A stretch of 64,000 bases of DNA from Rhodobacterales bacterium 56_14_T64 (GTDB lineage Bacteria; Pseudomonadota; Alphaproteobacteria; Rhodobacterales; Rhodobacteraceae), in the NCBI GenBank assembly GCA_002162795.1, contig MAAY01000026.1, positions 83,887-147,886 on the forward strand, read 5' to 3'. Position numbers and translations under genes: made by a program. Positions within the stretch are counted from its first letter, which is position 1. Every line of letters begins with the position of its first letter. Positions 61,060 through 64,000 of the stretch are shown here, piece by piece. The notes under the pieces were generated by a model. That model had not been told where the DNA came from. It ran no database searches and saw only the letters and a program-made list of their open reading frames with translations.

Positions 61060-61075
61060 TGGTGCCCAGAAGAGG
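61060..61075 (-). other. Putative attachment-site remnant: 3' end of a tRNA-Leu
   Basis: TGGTGCCCAGAAGAGG is the reverse complement of CCTCTTCTGGGCACCA (3' T-stem strand, acceptor, discriminator, CCA); the tRNA body is absent. Confidence 0.65.
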
Positions 61076-61229
61076 CACATAACTATAACATCAAACCACA
61101 TCACACAGCATCATGCAGGTTCATTAGTTTAGCAAATACAGCCAATTACAGCCTATTTCCATTGCAGCCGGCCTAGTTCAGTTTCAGGACGCCGCAACAT
61201 GTTGTGGGGGACTGAATGGAGGACTTTAA

Positions 61230-62425
61230 ATGCACAGAGCATTGAACAAACTGTCAGCCGTGTCGCTCAATGGCTTACCAAGCGGCAAGCATGAGGACGG
61301 AGGAGGGCTGCGCTTCGTGCGCCGTTCAGACGGATCAGCGGCATGGGTATTACGCTTCACGGTGCATGGCCGCCGTCGCGAGATGGGGCTGGCCCGTTTC
61401 CTGCGATTTCCCTCAAGGCTGCCCGCGATATAGCCACCGAAGCCCGCCAAATGACAGTCCGCGGTATCGACCCCATTGCTGAGCGCGAAGTTAAAAGGCG
61501 TGATGCTCAACGCAACTTGCACCTTCTTCGCGATGTGGCGGACGACGCCTTCGAGGCTCGCAAGGCCGAATTAAAGGGTGATGGAGTCGCGGGCCGATGG
61601 TTTTCACCTTTGGGAAACCACATCCTGCCAAAGCTGGGAGGTGTACCTGTGGCCGGAATTGATCAGATCGCAGTGCGAGATACACTTGCCCCTATTTGGC
61701 ACGACAAAGCCGAAACCGCTCGGAAGGCAGCCAACCGGCTTCGAATTGTGATGCAACACGCCGCTGCGCTGGGCCTGAATGTTGATCTGCAGGCGGTGGA
61801 CAAGGCCCGAGCCCTTCTCGGCAAACAAAGACACGAGGTAAAGAACATCGAAGCCCTGCCTTGGCATGATGTGCCCGGCTTCTATCAGTCTCTTGGCGAT
61901 GGTGTCACCGAACTGGCATTGCGCCTTCTGTGTTTGACCGCTGCCCGTTCGGCTGCGGTGCGCTTCGCAACCCCAGATCATTTCGACCTGGACGTGCGGG
62001 TGTGGACCATTCCGGCGATCCATATGAAAGGCCGAAAGGGCCAGACCGGGGATTTTCGCGTACCTCTGTCTGATGAAGCTGTGACTGTTGGGCGCGAGGC
62101 GATGCGGCACGGCGGAATGGTTCTGTTTCCGGGACAGAAGGGCAAGCCCATTTCAGACATGACGATGAGCAAATACATGCGCGTTCGGGGCATGGCGGCC
62201 CGCCCACATGGGCTGCGGTCTAGTTTTCGCACTTGGGCCGAAGAAACTGGTCAGCCCTACGAAGTGGCCGAAACGGCGCTGGGTCACAAGCTTGGCAACA
62301 AGGTCGAGCGGGCCTATCAGCGATCAGACCTGATCGAAAAGCGGGCCGTTCTGATGGAAAAATGGTCAAATCTCGTCACCGGTAAGGCCGGGGGCAAGGT
62401 GGTTCAGATTAGGGCCGCGACATGA
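61230..62425 (+). pseudogene. P4-type tyrosine recombinase (integrase), frameshifted near 61391
   Basis: ORF 61230-61433 (KLSAVSLNGLPSGKHEDGGGLRFVRRSDGSAAWVLRFTVHGRRREMGL) continues in another frame as GPFPAISLKAARDIATEARQMTVRGIDPIAEREVKRR...; catalytic HGLRSSFRTWAEE, LGHKLGNKVERAYQRSD. Confidence 0.88.
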
Positions 62426-62799
62426 GCGACGATGACCTTCCAAATGTCGTACGTCCCCGGATAGCGTCAAAGGTCGATGCCAAGCGGGTTCTAAGGCTGT
62501 GCGTCGGGATCCCAATGGCGTGGAAAGGCTATGACACGGCTGAAGGCTTTATCCTCACCGAAGACTATGAGCGGGCCCAGGCGATTTGAAATGGTGTACT
62601 TGACCCTGATCCTGGACGAAAAGGTTTTCATGACTGGGATGAAATAGATCGCCTGATTGACCTCGCCGCCGTCGATATGGGGTCGCGTGTCGTGAGGGCA
62701 GAAGTCTGCCGCCGAGTATCAGCAGAGCATCCAATTTCCGCGACTTCCGGCACCTTGCGAAAACGGGTATCGGATCGAATGAAGGCAACCGGCCGGTAA
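62422..62799 (+). pseudogene. Small island gene split by an in-frame TGA (62587-62589)
   Basis: MSDDDLPNVVRPRIASKVDAKRVLRLCVGIPMAWKGYDTAEGFILTEDYERAQAI*NGVLDPDPGRKGFHDWDEIDRLIDLAAVDMGSRVVRAEVCRRVSAEHPISATSGTLRKRVSDRMKATGR*; ATGA overlap with the integrase stop. Confidence 0.65.
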
Positions 62800-62872
62800 T
62801 TCAATCGGCCGGACAGGCCGGTTCCTCCTCTGCCAGTCGTACCCCATGACGTTGAAACTCATGGAGGACCAC

Positions 62873-63067
62873 ATGACTGACCGACTTTTGACTGATCGCG
62901 AGGTTGCTGAACGCCTTGGTGTTTCCAAGGCGACAATCTGGCGTCACGCCGCAAGTGGCATCCTGCCGAAACCAATCAAGCTGGGATGTTCATCCCGATG
63001 GACCGAAGGCGAAATTGCTGAGGCCATTGACCGACTAAAAGCCTGCCGTGACAGGGAGGCTGCGTGA
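62873..63067 (+). CDS. AlpA-family phage/island transcriptional regulator (excisionase-like HTH)
   Basis: MTDRLLTDREVAERLGVSKATIWRHAASGILPKPIKLGCSSRWTEGEIAEAIDRLKACRD; GGAGG SD 5 nt upstream. Confidence 0.88.
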   Translation: MTDRLLTDREVAERLGVSKATIWRHAASGILPKPIKLGCSSRWTEGEIAEAIDRLKACRDREAA

Positions 63068-63231
63068 CCGATGCTTCAGAAATAGACAGCCCCAGCCGCT
63101 CTGCAAAGCGGCTCGGGGCGGATTGTAACGCTTGGAAAGGCGATCGATCCATACATATCCGAAATTCTCCAAACTGACCATCACTGGCGCACTATTTTCA
63201 TGTTGCCCCCCTGGATCAGAGGGAGCGGAAA

Positions 63232-63648
63232 ATGACCGATGCGGAAAAACTAACCGCCCAACTAGGCGGCCGTTGGTATGGGCACTATGGCACGGCACCG
63301 TGTCCTGCCTGCCAGCCGGACGGGCGGCGCGATCAAACAGCCCTGACATTGTCAGATGGCCCAGTTGGATTGCTGACCCATTGTAAGCGAAGCGATTGCG
63401 ACTTTATTGTAGTCATGGCTGCAGCGGGTCTACCTTGCAGTGGTCACTGGAACCCACCTGATCCTATCAAAGCCGCCCAGCCCGAGCATCATCTCGAAGT
63501 GATCTATTTGTGCAAATTTTGTCATGCCGATCGGGATCGCCGAGACGTGGCATTGCCCGGTCAATTGGATCTGCCGTTTGGCCTCAACAGCCTGGATGAT
63601 ATGCGCCTTTGCCGCCCCGGCGCCAGATCTACGCTCAGTGAAGTCTGA
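63232..63648 (+). CDS. Truncated/chimeric primase: Zn-ribbon N-terminus without Toprim domain
   Basis: LGGRWYGHYGTAPCPACQPDGRRDQTALTLSDGPVGLLTHCKRSDCDFIVVMAAAG; the rest diverges (PEHHLEVIYLCKFCHADRD). Confidence 0.65.
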   Translation: MTDAEKLTAQLGGRWYGHYGTAPCPACQPDGRRDQTALTLSDGPVGLLTHCKRSDCDFIVVMAAAGLPCSGHWNPPDPIKAAQPEHHLEVIYLCKFCHADRDRRDVALPGQLDLPFGLNSLDDMRLCRPGARSTLSEV

Positions 63649-63739
63649 GGGCTGAATTCATGGGCAAGAAAACCAACGCCGCTGCTCGCGTATTTATGCG
63701 CCGGGGGGGCTGGGGAGCCGGTTGGGGCTTGCCGTGTGG

Positions 63740-64000
63740 GGCCTTGGTTTTGTGCTGCCTGAGGACGCAGAAACGGGAGAAACATACGATATTAAAGTAA
63801 GTTAAATCGCTCAGGAAATCGGCCTCGATAAAAGCAACGTTTTGAAGTCAATTAACCAGCTTGTTGAGGCGGAAATTGCTCTCAGGAACGGGCTAGAATT
63901 GGGTATTTCTGACCCTAATGTGGTGACTGCGTATTCCGAGGTGATCCGGCCACCTGTACCGATAGCATCCGGCCGGGGATTCCGGGGCATCCGGCCACCC
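63740..64000 (+). pseudogene. Winged-HTH replication-like protein remnant with in-frame TAA (63803-63805), truncated by the window end
   Basis: ...VLPEDAETGETYDIKVS*IAQEIGLDKSNVLKSINQLVEAEIALRNG..., open from 63806 to the window end. Confidence 0.45.

Noticed and set aside
61060-61080. Complete tRNA-Leu gene at the island edge
   Set aside because: Only the last 16 nt match; the following sequence (CACATAACTATAA) does not continue into a T-loop or tRNA body.
61380-61400. Programmed -1 frameshift in the integrase
   Set aside because: No X_XXY_YYZ slippery heptamer or evident stimulatory structure; neighbouring genes also carry stops, so decay or sequencing error is simpler.
62587-62589. TGA recoded as selenocysteine or tryptophan
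   Set aside because: No SECIS-like signal noted and all other genes use TGA as stop; nonsense mutation is more likely.
1-64000. CRISPR array, toxin-antitoxin or canonical defence system
   Set aside because: No regularly spaced repeat array, cas genes or recognisable defence operon seen; the only repeats are palindromes and a short possible iteron set at the right edge.

Overview
This 64 kb window is alphaproteobacterial chromosome. Gene content, synteny and protein style fit the Rhodobacteraceae/roseobacter group (an inference from recognition, no search was run). About 61 kb is dense core genome: ilvA 3' end, an Hpt/response-regulator phosphatase pair, hslO, cca, two tandem ABC exporters, a NaChBac-type ion channel, L,D-transpeptidases, hemH, ubiG, rimP-nusA-ylxR-infB, argJ, secA, radC, dnaKJ, alkB, cysQ-kdsB-galU-galE with a glycosyltransferase/sulfotransferase cluster, and ptsN-hpf-lptBAC-kdsD-rnd. 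The last ~3 kb (61060-64000) looks like the end of a decaying integrative element. It starts at a 16-bp fragment matching the 3' end of a tRNA-Leu, followed by a frameshifted P4-type integrase, a gene split by an in-frame TGA, an AlpA-like regulator, a truncated primase zinc ribbon, and a wHTH remnant split by a TAA. Points most worth a second look: a 1000-aa kinase-M23-aminotransferase fusion, a likely sulfated-glycan locus (cysQ plus two paralogous GTs, a GT14-like protein and a double sulfotransferase-like protein), a BacNav channel, a PBP-OmpA fusion, an unlisted 44-aa ORF behind infB, a terminator-like hairpin in the rimP-nusA leader, and the island boundary with its pseudogenes. No rRNA, intact tRNA or CRISPR array was seen.
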